Assembly (NCBI GenBank): GCA_947505245.1
Contig: CANNIZ010000028.1
Span: 1 to 52,200 of the forward strand
Length of the DNA: 52,200 nucleotides
From: Pseudomonadota bacterium
GTDB taxonomy: Bacteria > Myxococcota_A > UBA796 > GCA-2862545
Direction: 5' to 3'
How positions within the stretch are numbered: the stretch's first letter is position 1; each line of letters starts with the position of its first letter. The notes under the pieces were generated by a model. That model was given only the letters and a program-made list of their open reading frames with translations, did no database searches and was not told where the DNA came from. A program made the translations under genes and the position numbers. Below, one piece after another: positions 1 through 8,074 of this stretch.

Positions 1-102
1 GTAGGGGTGCAGCTTCGTGAGGCCGTAGCCCGACAACATCGTGAGCCCGGCGAGCAGCCACAGGCCAACACGCTTGGCGATGTCGAGCGGCGCGCGCTTC
101 AT
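1..102 (-). CDS. N-terminal fragment of a small membrane or exported protein (partial)
   Basis: An ATG at 102-100 opens a frame that runs off the left edge of the window after 34 codons. It overlaps the stop of the upstream polyprenyl synthase gene by four bases (ATGA), so it is probably translationally coupled to it. The visible residues start with a Lys/Arg-containing stretch (MKRAPLDIAKR), followed by a hydrophobic segment of about 20 residues (VGLWLLAGLTMLSGYGL). That is a signal anchor or first membrane segment. Too little is present to name a family. The coupling suggests a role near isoprenoid or envelope lipid metabolism, but that is inference only. Confidence 0.5.
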   Translation of the reverse strand, partial: MKRAPLDIAKRVGLWLLAGLTMLSGYGLTKLHPY

Positions 103-1757
103 CGACGCCTCGCGACGAGCTTGTCGGCGAGCGCCACCAGCGCGTCGCGCTCGGGGCTGGCCGGCAGCGCCTCGAGGGCCATCACCGCTCGATCGCGGTG
201 GACGCGCGCGCGTGAGAGGCAGTCGGCCTCGATGCCGAGCGCCTGCATTCGCTGCAACACCCAGGGAAACGCGGCCCTGCGGGCCTCTGGATCGCTTCGC
301 AGCACAGCGGCGAGCGTCTCGCGGCCGTTCGTGTCCAGGTGGTCCCGGAGCAGCAGGATCGGCAGCGTCACCTTGCCGGCGCGGAGATCGGTGCCGGGCC
401 TCTTCCCGAGGTCGTGTTCGTCGCCGAAGAAGTCGAGCACGTCGTCGACGATCTGAAACGCGAGCCCGGCTTCGCGCCCGTAGCGGGAGAGCGCGTGAAC
501 CGTGGGGTCCTTGGCGTTCGCGCAGCGGGCGCCGAGGGCTGCTGCACACGCGAACAGGCGCGCGGTCTTCGCTTCGATCACGCGGTAGTAGACCGAGACC
601 GGGAGCTGATCGTCGGCGGTGTGCGCGAGCTCCGCGCGTTGCCCCTCGGCGAGCGTCGTCGCGGCGTCATGGAGCGCGAGGCGAAGCGCGGGCTTGAGCC
701 TGCGCGAAGTGATGGCGACGCGCGCGAGCGCATACGCCGCGACCATCGCTGCAAACGGCACGTCCGTGGCGTGGTGCAGCGTTGGCTGGCCGCGGCGGAT
801 CCGCGCCTCGTCGAGGACGTCGTCGATCACGAGGGAGGCCTGATGCAGCCACTCGAGCAGCGCCCCGGGCAGCTGCGCGTCGGCCGCGTTCCCGCCACAC
901 GCGAGGGCCGCGTACAACACCATCGTGGGCCGCACGCGCTTGCCCCCCTGACCGATCAGCCACGTCGACGCGCGTAGCAGCGGCGCGCTCGGTGCGCCGA
1001 ACACGTCAACCATCGCGGCCGACAGCGCGTCATCCGGTGTGGACGCGGGCCTGGGCACGGGCCTGGGCGCGTAGCCGCGGAACGCTCGGGTGTCCTCGAG
1101 GTGGAGGGGAAGGTGCTCCAGCAGGTCCGAAACGCGCTCGACCAGCAGGCCGTCGGGCAGCCTCGCGAGCGCGGCGCGGGCGATCGCCAACCCGCGCTCC
1201 CGCTCGTCTGGCAGGGTGCCGTACGCGGCCTCGAGGCACAGGCCGAGCCCGCTCGCGAGCTCGTCGAGCGAGGCGTGGATCGCGTCGTCCACGGCGCCCG
1301 CGAGGACGCCAGCCGCGACCGCGCCGCGAAGGAACAGGACGGCCTCTGGGACCGGATGGTCGCCGAAAGGCTCCGTGCCGATCATGCGATCGAGCACGCG
1401 CTCGAGCAGGGCGGGCTCATTCCGAAACACGGCCTCCCACACGCGGCGCAGGTGCGAGGCGTCCTCGCGCACCCAGGTGACGGCGGTCGTCGCTGCGTCG
1501 ATGTGGATGCGGCGGTCGATCGCCTCGACCACCGCTACCGCCGCGCGCGTGCCTCCGAGCCAGCGCCGGGTGCCGTACGCGTGGGCCACCAGGAGCGCAA
1601 GGGCCGCGCCGAGGTGGGCGCGGGGCGACGGGAGGCCGGGGAGGTCGCGCGTGATCGCCACGAGGCGCGCGCGCTCCGGCTGCACGAGCGGGCTCGTCCA
1701 GTCACCGCAAGCGGGCGACAATACACGGCTGTTCGGTGCGGGGAGCGAGGTCTCCAC
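99..1757 (-). CDS. Polyprenyl diphosphate synthase with an extra degenerate N-terminal domain
   Basis: This is a trans-isoprenyl diphosphate synthase of 552 residues; the family is usually 300-350. The C-terminal half (about 245-552) carries all the catalytic marks: GGKRVRP (271-277), first Asp-rich motif DDVLD (312-316), RRGQPT, the KTA lysine (397), second Asp-rich motif DDVLD (438-442) and GK-x5-D-x3-GK-x-TLP. It should condense isopentenyl diphosphate onto an allylic primer to make a quinone or carotenoid side-chain precursor. Residues about 40-225 look like a second, worn copy of the same fold without the Asp-rich motifs (see findings). The GTG start at 1757-1755 has GGAGG just upstream. 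The gene is divergent from lexA and overlaps the next gene by four bases. Chain length of the product cannot be read from the sequence. Confidence 0.92.
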   Translation of the reverse strand: METSLPAPNSRVLSPACGDWTSPLVQPERARLVAITRDLPGLPSPRAHLGAALALLVAHAYGTRRWLGGTRAAVAVVEAIDRRIHIDAATTAVTWVREDASHLRRVWEAVFRNEPALLERVLDRMIGTEPFGDHPVPEAVLFLRGAVAAGVLAGAVDDAIHASLDELASGLGLCLEAAYGTLPDERERGLAIARAALARLPDGLLVERVSDLLEHLPLHLEDTRAFRGYAPRPVPRPASTPDDALSAAMVDVFGAPSAPLLRASTWLIGQGGKRVRPTMVLYAALACGGNAADAQLPGALLEWLHQASLVIDDVLDEARIRRGQPTLHHATDVPFAAMVAAYALARVAITSRRLKPALRLALHDAATTLAEGQRAELAHTADDQLPVSVYYRVIEAKTARLFACAAALGARCANAKDPTVHALSRYGREAGLAFQIVDDVLDFFGDEHDLGKRPGTDLRAGKVTLPILLLRDHLDTNGRETLAAVLRSDPEARRAAFPWVLQRMQALGIEADCLSRARVHRDRAVMALEALPASPERDALVALADKLVARRR

Positions 1758-1810
1758 GCGGCCTCCGGGGTGGCCCGTCTAGCGCGACCATCCCGTCCCG
1801 GCAAACCTGC

Positions 1811-1839
1811 TTGACCCGGCGATCCCGGTCGGGTACTGT
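1811..1839 (+). promoter_or_regulatory. Putative lexA promoter
   Basis: TTGACC at 1811-1816 matches the -35 consensus at five of six positions. It is separated by 17 bases from TACTGT at 1834-1839, a weak -10 that matches three of six. The proposed -10 overlaps the left arm of the LexA palindrome, so repressor binding would block polymerase, as expected for an autoregulated lexA gene. This is a pattern match only. Confidence 0.4.
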
Positions 1840-1867
1840 ACACTCGTTCACCCGAACGACCGTACAG
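1836..1867 (+). promoter_or_regulatory. LexA operator: 32-bp palindromic SOS box
   Basis: The sequence is a perfect dyad in two nested pairs of arms: CTGTAC (1836-1841) with GTACAG (1862-1867), and TCGTTC (1844-1849) with GAACGA (1854-1859), all centred on 1851/1852 with ACCC in the middle. The left 17 bases, CTGTACACTCGTTCACC, fit the Myxococcus xanthus LexA motif as I remember it (CTRHAMRYBYGTTCAGS) at 16 of 17 positions. The right end lies only 8 bases before the lexA ATG, covering the leader and the likely -10. LexA repressing its own gene is established for the family; use of this site is inferred from position and symmetry. Confidence 0.75.
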
Positions 1868-1875
1868 GAGCGTCC

Positions 1876-2511
1876 ATGGACGACCTATCTCCCCGCCAGC
1901 GCGAGATCCTCGACTTCATGGTCTCGGCCATCGATCAACGCGGAGTCGCCCCCACCTACCGTGAAATCGGCGCCGCCCTCCAGATCTCCTCGACGAACGG
2001 CGTGTCGGACCACGTGAAGGCGTTGATCCGCAAGGGCTACCTGCAGCGCGGCGCCGTGGCCGGGTCCCCGCGGTCACTCGTGCCGACGACGCGTGCCACC
2101 GGCTTCGCAGAAGACCAGGCCACGGTCGGCGTCCCGTTGCTCGGGCGCGTAGCAGCCGGTCAGCCGCTGCTCGCCGAAGAGAATTACGAGCGCACCATCC
2201 GCGTCGATGCGGCACTTTTGCCGCCCGGGGGCAACGTGTTCGCGCTCAAGGTCACCGGCCAGTCGATGATCGACGACGGCATCCACGACGGTGACGTGCT
2301 GTTCGTCCGGCAGCAGAAGCAGGCCCGAAACGGCGAGATCACGGTCGTCCTGGTGGACGGCGAGGCCACCGTCAAGCGCCTGTACCGGGAAGGAAAGCGG
2401 CTCCGCCTGCAGCCTGCCAACGCTACGATGCAGCCGATCTACGTGGACGAGGCGTCAGGAGACTGCGAGGTCGTCGGCGTCGCGGTGGGCATCTTCCGCC
2501 AGCTCGGGTGA
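1876..2511 (+). CDS. lexA: LexA repressor, SOS regulator
   Basis: This encodes a 211-residue LexA. An N-terminal winged helix (about 1-66, with SPRQREILDFM and PTYREIGAAL) binds the SOS operator, and a C-terminal S24 peptidase domain carries out RecA-stimulated self-cleavage. The scissile bond is Ala94-Gly95 in GRVAAGQP. The catalytic dyad is Ser130 (TGQSM) and Lys167 (EATVKRLY). Length and motifs are normal and nothing is missing. The ATG follows AGGAG directly downstream of the palindromic operator, which implies negative autoregulation. It is transcribed away from the polyprenyl synthase gene and converges on slyX. Confidence 0.97.
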   Translation: MDDLSPRQREILDFMVSAIDQRGVAPTYREIGAALQISSTNGVSDHVKALIRKGYLQRGAVAGSPRSLVPTTRATGFAEDQATVGVPLLGRVAAGQPLLAEENYERTIRVDAALLPPGGNVFALKVTGQSMIDDGIHDGDVLFVRQQKQARNGEITVVLVDGEATVKRLYREGKRLRLQPANATMQPIYVDEASGDCEVVGVAVGIFRQLG

Positions 2512-2529
2512 TTCGGTCCGGAGCTGCGT

Positions 2530-2706
2530 CTAGTAATGAGGCGGCTTCTCGTTCCCCGACGTCTCCGAGCCGGCGTCCTGGAGCTCCGCGAGCTCGGCCT
2601 TGAGCCGGTGAACCTCGTCCGCGAGCCCTCGGACGACGCCGTCCAGGTCGAGGATGTGGCGTTCGAGGTACGAGAGCTTGACCTCCACCTCGTCGATTCG
2701 TTCCAT
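2530..2706 (-). CDS. slyX: SlyX family protein
   Basis: A 58-residue protein of the SlyX family. It is a single predicted coiled coil (about 3-43: ERIDEVEVKLSYLERHILDL, then a heptad-like Leu/Val pattern) ending in the family's hallmark tail PPHY. The function of SlyX is not established. I chose the ATG at 2706-2704 over the longer frame that starts at 2730 because GGAGG lies five bases upstream and the family normally begins with M-[ED]-x-RI. It converges on lexA and is divergent from the FG-GAP lipoprotein gene, with 95 bases shared between the two starts. Confidence 0.85.
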   Translation of the reverse strand: MERIDEVEVKLSYLERHILDLDGVVRGLADEVHRLKAELAELQDAGSETSGNEKPPHY

Positions 2707-2801
2707 CGGGCCTCCACCGTCTCTTGACACAACCTGTAACAGCCCGCGGTCGCGGGTCGCTGCGCGTTCGGGTATCTCGATGGCACCGTTCGGAGGTCCT
2801 C

Positions 2802-4790
2802 ATGCGTCCCTTTGTGCTTCGGCTCGCTTTGTTGGCGCCGGTGGTCGTGTCTGCGGCGGGGTGCATGGAGTTTGACTTCGGCAAACACGCCCAGACGAAC
2901 GACACGAACACGACGGACGACACGGACTACACCCAGGCGTGGGACGATCTCCAGTGTGAGGACGCCGTCACGGACGATCGCGACGTAGGCGTCACGGACG
3001 AGTGCGACTTCAAGATCGGCGGCTTCGAGCCGGTGATCGCCTGGGACGCTGGAGACAACCTCTCGTCACACGCCCAGCCGATCGTCGCCGACCTCGACGC
3101 AGACGGGCTGCCCGAGGTCATCGTGGTGATGGAGGACAAGGCCATCAACATGCTTGATCCGTTCGGCCTCACGGGCCGCCTCGTGGTGCTGCACGGCGAT
3201 GGCTCGCCAGCGTGGGACGTGCCCGACGCGGAGATCGGCTCGGGGTCCGCACCCGCGGTGGGCGACCTCGATGGAGACGGCTTTCCGGAGATCGTGGGCA
3301 TTCGTACGGTCGCCAGCCACCCGCAGTTCGACGCCTCAAAAGGGGACTACCGCCTGGTCGCGTGGGACAACGAAGGAACCGAATTGTGGGAGTCGGTTGG
3401 CTTCAAGGGCCTCGACTTTGACCAGTCGACGTCGCCTTCGATCGCCGACATGGACGGCGACGGCGCCCCGGAGATCGTCGCCGGGCGGGTGATCTTCAAC
3501 TGGGATGGCAGCGTTCGCGGCGTCGGTGAAAACGGCCATGGCAGCTACGGGATCACGCACCTCGGGAACGGGACGGTCTGCGAGGCGTCGGTGTCTGCGG
3601 TCGCCGACCTCGATCTCGACGGCACGATGGAGGTCATCGTCGGTGACGCGATCTACGGCCCCGACGGGACGGCGATATGGCACGATGCAACCGCGCAGGA
3701 CGGCATGATCAGCGTCGCCAACCTCGACCCGGACGCCGAGGGTGAATTCATCGCGATCACCGGAAGCTCGGTCTACGCGCGCGACACCGACGGCTCGTTG
3801 CTGTGGGGCCCCGTCAAGATCGGCGAGCAGGACTACGACGGGGACGGCGAGTCTGACGGGAACATCGCGGCGCCCGCCGGCATCGAAGACATCGACGGTG
3901 ATGGCATCCCCGAGATCGTCACCGCCGCAGGCAGCGAGCTCGTCGCGCTCCACAGCAACGGGACGGTGTTGTGGCGCGTCCACGATCTCGGCAAGAACCA
4001 CGTGATCACCGACATGAGCGGGGCTACGGGCGCGTCGTTCTTCGACTTCGAGGGTGATGGCGCCGTCGAGGTCGTCTACATCGACGAGATGCAGCTCGTC
4101 GCGCTGGACGGCAAGACGGGCGCGCTCAAGTTCTGGAGCGGTGAGCACAGCAGCAACACGCTGTTCGACTACCCGACGATCGCCGACGTCGACGCCGATG
4201 GGCACGCGGACATCCTCGTCGCGAACGTAGGGGCCGGGGGAGGCACGGCGCTCACCGTGTTTCGCGACGCGTCGAATTCCTGGGCGCCTGCGCGCTCCGT
4301 GCTGAACCAGCACCAGTACAGCATCACGAACATCTACGACGACCTCACCGTCCCGATCGACACCACGCCGAACTTCGAGCGCTTCAATTCGTGGCATTCC
4401 GCGGTGGACCGCGATCCGAGCGCGCCGCTGCAGGACGATCTCCTGCCGGAGTTCCTCGGCATGTGCGCAGACGACTGCGACGCCGGCGCGTTCCACATCG
4501 TCGGCCGCGTGCTGAACGCGTCGCCGAGCGATCTTCCCGCCGGCGTTCCGGTCACGCTGTACGTCGAGGAAGACGGCGCGCGACGCGCGCTCGCGACGGT
4601 GCGCACGGAACAGGGTGTCGCCAGCGGCCGTTCGGGTGAGCCGCTCGAGTTCGACATTCCCCCGACCGAACTCGCCAACGCCGACGCGTTGTGGCTGTTC
4701 GTCGACGATGGCGGCAACGGCGGCGGAACGTTCCCCGAGTGCTCGGAGAGCAACAACGGCATCCGTCAGGCGGGTCCGTTCTGTCCTTAG
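2802..4790 (+). CDS. FG-GAP/VCBS repeat lipoprotein
   Basis: A 662-residue surface lipoprotein. The signal peptide ends in the lipobox VSAAGC (Cys21). An Asp/Thr/Asn-rich linker follows, then at least seven FG-GAP-like repeats, each with a DxDxDG-type calcium loop (for example VADLDADGLPEV, VGDLDGDGFPEI, IADMDGDGAPEI, IEDIDGDGIPEI), which should build an integrin-like beta propeller. The last 100 residues resemble a CARDB-type adhesion domain ending in ECSESNN. The start at 2802 has GGAGG six bases upstream; the frame is open further upstream but those codons encode no signal. It probably acts in adhesion or polysaccharide binding. Its stop overlaps that of the next gene on the other strand (4787-4790). 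Confidence 0.9.
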   Translation: MRPFVLRLALLAPVVVSAAGCMEFDFGKHAQTNDTNTTDDTDYTQAWDDLQCEDAVTDDRDVGVTDECDFKIGGFEPVIAWDAGDNLSSHAQPIVADLDADGLPEVIVVMEDKAINMLDPFGLTGRLVVLHGDGSPAWDVPDAEIGSGSAPAVGDLDGDGFPEIVGIRTVASHPQFDASKGDYRLVAWDNEGTELWESVGFKGLDFDQSTSPSIADMDGDGAPEIVAGRVIFNWDGSVRGVGENGHGSYGITHLGNGTVCEASVSAVADLDLDGTMEVIVGDAIYGPDGTAIWHDATAQDGMISVANLDPDAEGEFIAITGSSVYARDTDGSLLWGPVKIGEQDYDGDGESDGNIAAPAGIEDIDGDGIPEIVTAAGSELVALHSNGTVLWRVHDLGKNHVITDMSGATGASFFDFEGDGAVEVVYIDEMQLVALDGKTGALKFWSGEHSSNTLFDYPTIADVDADGHADILVANVGAGGGTALTVFRDASNSWAPARSVLNQHQYSITNIYDDLTVPIDTTPNFERFNSWHSAVDRDPSAPLQDDLLPEFLGMCADDCDAGAFHIVGRVLNASPSDLPAGVPVTLYVEEDGARRALATVRTEQGVASGRSGEPLEFDIPPTELANADALWLFVDDGGNGGGTFPECSESNNGIRQAGPFCP

Positions 4791-5260
4791 GATGCTCCGT
4801 CGACCGGCGCTGAGGTGCCCATGAGGCCGATCGCCGCGGCGAGCAACAGCAGGCAGACCGCGACGGGCCAGGTCACAGGAAGGGCGGCGAACACGCGCGC
4901 CAGGTGGCCTTCACCGCCGGCGCCCGCTGCGGCGCCCACCCACGCGCCGGCACCGATCGCGACGGGGCCTGCGACCGCTCCTACGCCCGTCCAGGCGGCC
5001 GTCCGGAAGAACAGGGCGCGCGGGGCGTCCACCGCGCGGAGCAGCACGAGCACCGCGACCCCAGCGATGAACGCCACCCCACCTCCAACGACCGTCCCCC
5101 AGCGCACGCCTCCGTCCGCGGCGAGCTCGCCCGCTCCAAAATGCGCCAGGGATACGCCTGGGATGCCCGCTCCAAGGAACGCGGCGAGGGCGCCTATGAA
5201 CGCCGATGAGAGCGTCACTGACGGGGCAAGGAGCGAACCAAGGATTGAGCCCGGTGTCAT
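4787..5260 (-). CDS. Small integral membrane protein, unknown function
   Basis: A 157-residue protein with four likely membrane segments: around SSAFIGALAAFLGAGIPG, GTVVGGGVAFIAGVAVLVLL, TGVGAVAGPVAIGAGAWVGA and PVAVCLLLLAAAIGLMG. The composition is Ala/Gly-rich and I recognise no family. I place the start at 5260 (MTPGSILG), with GGAG seven bases before, rather than at 5290. It is convergent with the FG-GAP gene, the two stop codons overlapping by two bases, and divergent from the kinase gene at 5333. No conserved polar or catalytic residues stand out. Confidence 0.65.
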   Translation of the reverse strand: MTPGSILGSLLAPSVTLSSAFIGALAAFLGAGIPGVSLAHFGAGELAADGGVRWGTVVGGGVAFIAGVAVLVLLRAVDAPRALFFRTAAWTGVGAVAGPVAIGAGAWVGAAAGAGGEGHLARVFAALPVTWPVAVCLLLLAAAIGLMGTSAPVDGAS

Positions 5261-5332
5261 TGCGTCGCTCCGGAGGTGGCCGCGTGGCATGATGGACGGT
5301 ATCGTGGCTGTGTTCGGAGGTCCGTTCTTCCG

Positions 5333-7165
5333 TTGTTAGCGCCTGGTCATACGATCGATCGTTACGTCGTGGAGTCGATTATCGGCACCGGCGGGACAGC
5401 CGTCGTTTATCGCGTCCGGCATCGGCAGCTGAAGACGCTACACGCCCTGAAGGTGCTCTCCGTCACGTCTTCCGCCATCAAGGAGCGCATGTTCCGCGAG
5501 GGGCGCGTCCAGGCGGCGCTGAAGCACCTTAACGTCGTGGCGGTCAACGACGTCCTTGATATTGACGGTTCGCCGGGGCTGTTGCTCGAGTACATCGAAG
5601 GTCCCTCGCTGGAGGACGCGCTTCGGCGCTATCGCCTGACCGTGCTCGACGCGGAAGTGCTGTTTCAGGGCGTGCTCGCGGGCGTTCGGCACGCACACAG
5701 CCACGGGCTCGTCCACCGGGACATCAAGCCCGCCAACGTCCTGCTGGCGCGCACCGCCGACGGCTTCGTCCCGAAGGTGACGGACTTCGGGCTCGCCAAG
5801 GTCCTCAACGGTGAAGGCGAGGGGACGGGCAGCACGCGCAGCGGAATCGCGATGGGGACGCCGCACTACATGTCCCCGGAGCAGATCCGTGACGCGCGCA
5901 ACGTCGACCAGCGCGCGGACGTGTTCTCGCTCGGTTGCATCCTGTACGAGCTTGTCACGGGCGAACGCACGTTCCCCGGTGATGACGCGCTCTCGATCTA
6001 CAACGCCATCATCGCCGGCGAGTACGTTCCGCCGCGCGTCGCCGTCCCGGACCTCCCCGAGCGGTTCGACATCGCGATCCGCGGCGCCCTCGCGCTCGAT
6101 CCCAACGTCCGGATCCCTGACTGCGTGACCCTGCTCGACGTCCTGCAGGGGCGACGCGTGTGGGACGCGGCTGCGACGCCGGTGCCAGCGGGCTCGCCGC
6201 GCCTCAACATCCCGCCTCCGGATCGGCAGGCCCCGCCAGAGACGTTGCCGCTCGCGGCCCGCCAGGACGACGGTTCGACGCCTCCTCCCGCGCCCGATCG
6301 CAGCGTCGCCGCGCCCGCACGCAGCCTCGGTTCGGGCGGTGGGCTCGGCGTGGAGACGTCGACCGAAGAGGCGCCTTCCGGTGCGCACAAGGCGCTTGAT
6401 TCGAGCGAGGTCTCGCTCGCCCGCGCCCGCGAAAAGGTCCCTGCAGCCACGACGCGGTCGCTGCATAGCGACGTGGGCCCCGACGCTACGCTCGGCGGCG
6501 GCGAGCCGCTCGTCTCGAGCGAAGATGCCCCGGCGCGGTCTTCGTTGCCGATCTGGGCGTTGTTTGCGGGGTCGATCGCCCTCCTGTCCGCGCTCGTTCT
6601 GGTCGGCGGGATCATCGCGGCCCTCGCGATCGTGATCGTTCAGGTGTCGAGTCCGGTTACGACGCGCAACACCGCGGTCGAGCCTTCCGTCGGCCTCTCC
6701 GTGCCCGCAACCCACGAGGTCGCCACGGTGGTGGTCGCGCCGATGGTCGTGCCGACCGTGCCCGTCATCGTACCCACTCCAGACGGGACGCCCGTGGCGC
6801 CGACGATCGACATGTCCGTGAAGCCGCCGATCGTGCGCTCGACAGACGGAGTTGCTCGCCCCGACCCGACGCCGACGGTGGTTCGTCCAACGGTCGTCCC
6901 GCCGGTAACGGCGCCGGCGTTGGTCGCGGAGGCTGTCACCGTGAAGCTCCTGTCCACGCCCCCCACGGCGCGCGTGAAGATCGACGGCAAGGTGGTGCCC
7001 GGCGCCACGCCGCTCAAGGTCGGCCTCACCGCCGGCCGGCACGCGGTCGAGGTCACGCTCGGCGACGAGCAGCACACGTTCGCGGTCGACGTCACCGCCA
7101 GCGTCGAGAACCGGTGGTGCTACAACTTTGAGTCCGACGCGCTGATCGAGGGCGCCTGCCGTTGA
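5333..7165 (+). CDS. Membrane Ser/Thr protein kinase with PEGA-like tail
   Basis: A Hanks-type kinase of about 610 residues. The kinase domain spans about 11-285: Gly loop GTGGTAVVY (18-26), Lys40 in HALKVL, catalytic loop HRDIKPAN (Asp130, Asn135), DFG (151-153), then GTPHYMSPEQ and DVFSLGCILYEL. A disordered Pro/Ala/Ser linker follows, then one membrane segment (about 405-435, WALFAGSIALLSALVLVGG) and an outer Pro/Thr/Val-rich region that ends in a PEGA-like domain (PPTARVKIDGKVVPGATPL). The frame is open from a GTG at 5276. I prefer the TTG at 5333, because it aligns with the start of the paralogue at 12719 (MLTPGQT versus LLAPGHT) and has GGAGG upstream. The substrate is unknown. Confidence 0.9.
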   Translation: MLAPGHTIDRYVVESIIGTGGTAVVYRVRHRQLKTLHALKVLSVTSSAIKERMFREGRVQAALKHLNVVAVNDVLDIDGSPGLLLEYIEGPSLEDALRRYRLTVLDAEVLFQGVLAGVRHAHSHGLVHRDIKPANVLLARTADGFVPKVTDFGLAKVLNGEGEGTGSTRSGIAMGTPHYMSPEQIRDARNVDQRADVFSLGCILYELVTGERTFPGDDALSIYNAIIAGEYVPPRVAVPDLPERFDIAIRGALALDPNVRIPDCVTLLDVLQGRRVWDAAATPVPAGSPRLNIPPPDRQAPPETLPLAARQDDGSTPPPAPDRSVAAPARSLGSGGGLGVETSTEEAPSGAHKALDSSEVSLARAREKVPAATTRSLHSDVGPDATLGGGEPLVSSEDAPARSSLPIWALFAGSIALLSALVLVGGIIAALAIVIVQVSSPVTTRNTAVEPSVGLSVPATHEVATVVVAPMVVPTVPVIVPTPDGTPVAPTIDMSVKPPIVRSTDGVARPDPTPTVVRPTVVPPVTAPALVAEAVTVKLLSTPPTARVKIDGKVVPGATPLKVGLTAGRHAVEVTLGDEQHTFAVDVTASVENRWCYNFESDALIEGACR

Positions 7166-7167
7166 TG

Positions 7168-7186
7168 TGAGCCGACGTCCGGCTCA
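7168..7186. terminator. Hairpin between convergent genes
   Basis: TGAGCCG (7168-7174) and CGGCTCA (7180-7186) form a perfect 7-bp stem with a 5-base loop, placed exactly between the stop of the kinase gene (7163-7165) and the stop of the convergent gene (7184-7186). It has no T-run, so intrinsic termination is uncertain. It could stabilise the 3' ends of both transcripts. Confidence 0.4.
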
Positions 7187-8074
7187 GCGAACAGGCACGT
7201 CCACGAAGTCCAGCATCAGCTTGTCGAACGGGATCTGCGCGAGATCGAGCGTCTGGAGGTTGAGCGCGACTCGAAGCTGCGCGGGGTAGACGGTGTGGTC
7301 GCCGGGAGATCGATCTTCCAGAATGGCGATGGCCGCGCGTGCAGCGTCCTGACCGACGCCGACCGGGTCTGGGACGACGGCGAACAGGCCCCCGGCGCGC
7401 ACCATGTTGTCCGTCGGCACGAGGAGGGGCAGCTTTCGGCGGCGCGACTCGTCGGTCAACATCCGGAACGTCTCGGCTGTCAACACGTCGCGGTCGGGCG
7501 GCACCCACACGGCGTCTACGCGGGGAGCGAGGCTGTCGAGCACCTTTCGGACCTGCTTCGGTCCCGTCGCGGACTCGATCACGAGCTCCACGCCGACCGC
7601 TTCGGCGGCTCCCCGGAGCTCGGCGATGCGGAAGTCGGACACGGTCGGGCCCTGAATCCAGCCGATGCGCTTCACGTCCGGAAAGAACGCCTGGGCTTGC
7701 GAGAGGAACGTGATCGGGTCGGCGGTGGCCGCGATGCCCCAGGCGCGCGCGTCGCCGATGCCGTAGCGATCGGGCTCCACGACCGAAGTGTAGACCAGCG
7801 GAACCCCGGGCAAAGCCTCGCGCACGGCGTAGGCGGCCTTTGCACCGAGGCAGAACACAACGCGCGGCTCCTGTTCGCGTCGTAGTCGCTCGATCAGCGC
7901 GTCGGCTTCGCTGCGCCGTCCGTGGAGGTTCACGACCAGGGCGGGCTCGCCGACGGCCTCGAGGAACGCGGGGACGGGGTCGGTGTAGGGCCCCATGTCG
8001 TCGGACTGAACGACCACCACGCGCGCGCGGGCGAAGGCGTCTACGGTAAGCCAGACCAGTGCGAGCAGGGTCAT
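7184..8074 (-). CDS. ABC-type substrate-binding protein, PF04392-like
   Basis: A 296-residue exported protein with a short signal peptide (MTLLALVWLTVDAFARA) and a type I periplasmic-binding fold. The recognisable pattern is that of the ABC_sub_bind family: LVVNLHGRRSEADALIERL, a Gly-rich strand VVFCLGAKAAYAV, PLVYTSVVEP, and a second lobe with VKRIGWIQGP, AVWVPPDRDVLTAETF and LPLLVPTDN. The ligand is unknown. No permease or ATPase is adjacent. Instead the gene overlaps the upstream kinase gene by four bases (ATGA), so the two are co-translated. A sensory role, presenting a ligand near the kinase's outer domain, is possible but inferred. Confidence 0.75.
   Translation of the reverse strand: MTLLALVWLTVDAFARARVVVVQSDDMGPYTDPVPAFLEAVGEPALVVNLHGRRSEADALIERLRREQEPRVVFCLGAKAAYAVREALPGVPLVYTSVVEPDRYGIGDARAWGIAATADPITFLSQAQAFFPDVKRIGWIQGPTVSDFRIAELRGAAEAVGVELVIESATGPKQVRKVLDSLAPRVDAVWVPPDRDVLTAETFRMLTDESRRRKLPLLVPTDNMVRAGGLFAVVPDPVGVGQDAARAAIAILEDRSPGDHTVYPAQLRVALNLQTLDLAQIPFDKLMLDFVDVPVR

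Noticed and set aside
2724..2729. TTGACA as a -35 box for the FG-GAP lipoprotein gene
   Set aside because: The hexamer is perfect but there is no acceptable -10 at 16-18 bases (the sequence there is CGGTCG-like), so I do not call a promoter.
3336..4496. A 386-codon minus-strand ORF
   Set aside because: It is the antisense of the FG-GAP repeats; its apparent repeat pattern (EVGD, VDVDD) only mirrors the DxDxDG loops.
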